Positions 5,023 to 5,501 of a DNA stretch of 5,501 nucleotides are shown here, in pieces. The DNA comes from M3007 sp033762055. GTDB taxonomy: Bacteria; Bacteroidota; Bacteroidia; Chitinophagales; Saprospiraceae. The notes under the pieces are model-generated. The model made no database searches. It was not told the DNA's origin and was given only the letters and a program-made list of their open reading frames with translations. Each line of letters begins with the position of its first letter. Within the stretch, counting starts at the first letter, position 1. The stretch lies in the NCBI GenBank assembly GCA_033762055.1, contig JANRLZ010000352.1, positions 1-5,501 on the forward strand, in the 5' to 3' direction. The position numbers and the translations under genes are program-made.

Positions 5023-5501
5023 TTACATTGTTTGCATCGCCGACCAGGCCCATTCCAGCACAATCGCCGCCAGTTTCCACACCAGCCAGATCAGTCCGAT
5101 AAACAGCGCGAAAAACAACAAACCCAGGTAGGCTACGCTGCGTTTGGCGTCGGGTTTGGCTTTCCCGTCGGCATAATACGCCTTCAGCAAATCCACATTC
5201 CGGCGATTGGCCTTAAAACCAAAATCAAACAAATCGCCCAATAAGGGAACAATGCCCACCACCGTATCCACCACATAGTTGAACAACATGCGCAACATCA
5301 GCCAGGGGCTCGCCCCTTTGACGGCCATGGTACGCAGCAAAACGCCCGAAACCAGCAAGCCGGCCATGTCGCCCACATAAGGAATCAACCCGATGATGCC
5401 GTCTATACCAAAACGGAATTGGGTGCCGGGTACCCGAAACTGGTTGTCCAGCAGTTTGGCCAGCGCATCAAGGCGTTTAAGATCGGGATCGTTGACGTTG
5501 G
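5023..5501 (-). CDS. DUF4112 domain-containing small membrane protein, 5' end outside the window
   Basis: The reading frame stays open to the right edge, giving 158 residues, with the start codon beyond 5501. An internal TTG at 5388 could be mistaken for the start, but the 37 residues before it (for example LKRLDALAKLLDNQFRVPG) are typical DUF4112 sequence leading into FGIDGIIGLIPYVGD. The domain carries two related loops, GLIPYVGD (37-44 in the visible part) and GIVPLLGDLFD (82-92), then KANRRN (96-101). The first part is weakly hydrophobic. A strong hydrophobic segment at about 125-153 near the C-terminus suggests membrane attachment. The family is widespread and its biochemical role is, to my knowledge, unknown. 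The gene is convergent with the 479-residue gene, and its transcript could end at the bidirectional terminator at 4642-4687. Confidence 0.92.
   Translation of the reverse strand, partial: NVNDPDLKRLDALAKLLDNQFRVPGTQFRFGIDGIIGLIPYVGDMAGLLVSGVLLRTMAVKGASPWLMLRMLFNYVVDTVVGIVPLLGDLFDFGFKANRRNVDLLKAYYADGKAKPDAKRSVAYLGLLFFALFIGLIWLVWKLAAIVLEWAWSAMQTM

Noticed and set aside
4517..5131. Plus-strand 204-codon ORF across the convergent spacer
   Set aside because: It overlaps two well-supported genes in other frames, passes through two intrinsic terminators and has low-complexity Lys/Phe-rich stretches typical of translated spacer.
5026..5388. DUF4112 gene starting at the TTG at 5388
   Set aside because: The frame is open to the window edge and the residues encoded upstream of 5388 are clearly part of the DUF4112 domain, so the gene is truncated by the window rather than starting here.

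Overview
The window looks like ordinary chromosomal DNA from a Bacteroidota bacterium, most likely the Saprospiria (Lewinella / Haliscomenobacter-type) side of the phylum. The evidence is a secreted protein with a type IX secretion (T9SS) C-terminal sorting domain, a DUF4105/Lnb-like membrane protein with the Bacteroidota-typical TDHSAT..NLNLLW signature, a large helical orphan of a type I associate with Saprospiraceae, a DUF4112 protein, starts without convincing Shine-Dalgarno sequences, and TAnnTTTG-like promoter boxes. The genus assignment is inference.

Layout. Positions 1-330 carry no gene. They hold degenerate G/T-rich repeats and a 162-nt fold-back (hairpin) element at 148-309. Two genes follow on the minus strand: a DUF4105/Lnb-like gene (331-1533) and, upstream of it, a T9SS-exported fibronectin-type protein (1791-2936). 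A strong intrinsic terminator (1730-1766) separates them, so they are not one operon. A 211-bp divergent spacer (2937-3147) leads to a plus-strand gene for a 479-residue helical protein of unknown function (3148-4587). Its central third is clearly more AT-rich than its ends. A 435-bp gene-free spacer (4588-5022) follows. It holds a near-perfect bidirectional terminator, then a promoter-like box, a potentially folded stretch and a second plus-strand terminator (together a candidate small RNA), then a further hairpin. The window ends inside a minus-strand DUF4112 gene (5023 to beyond 5501) that is convergent with the 479-residue gene.

Functional links. The genes do not form a recognisable pathway, and each seems to be its own transcription unit. 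Two concern the cell envelope (putative lipoprotein N-acylation or a related activity; T9SS export) and one is a small membrane protein. I see no mobile-element gene, CRISPR array, tRNA, rRNA or defence system. The least explained parts are the non-coding ones: the fold-back element and the candidate small RNA between tandem terminators.
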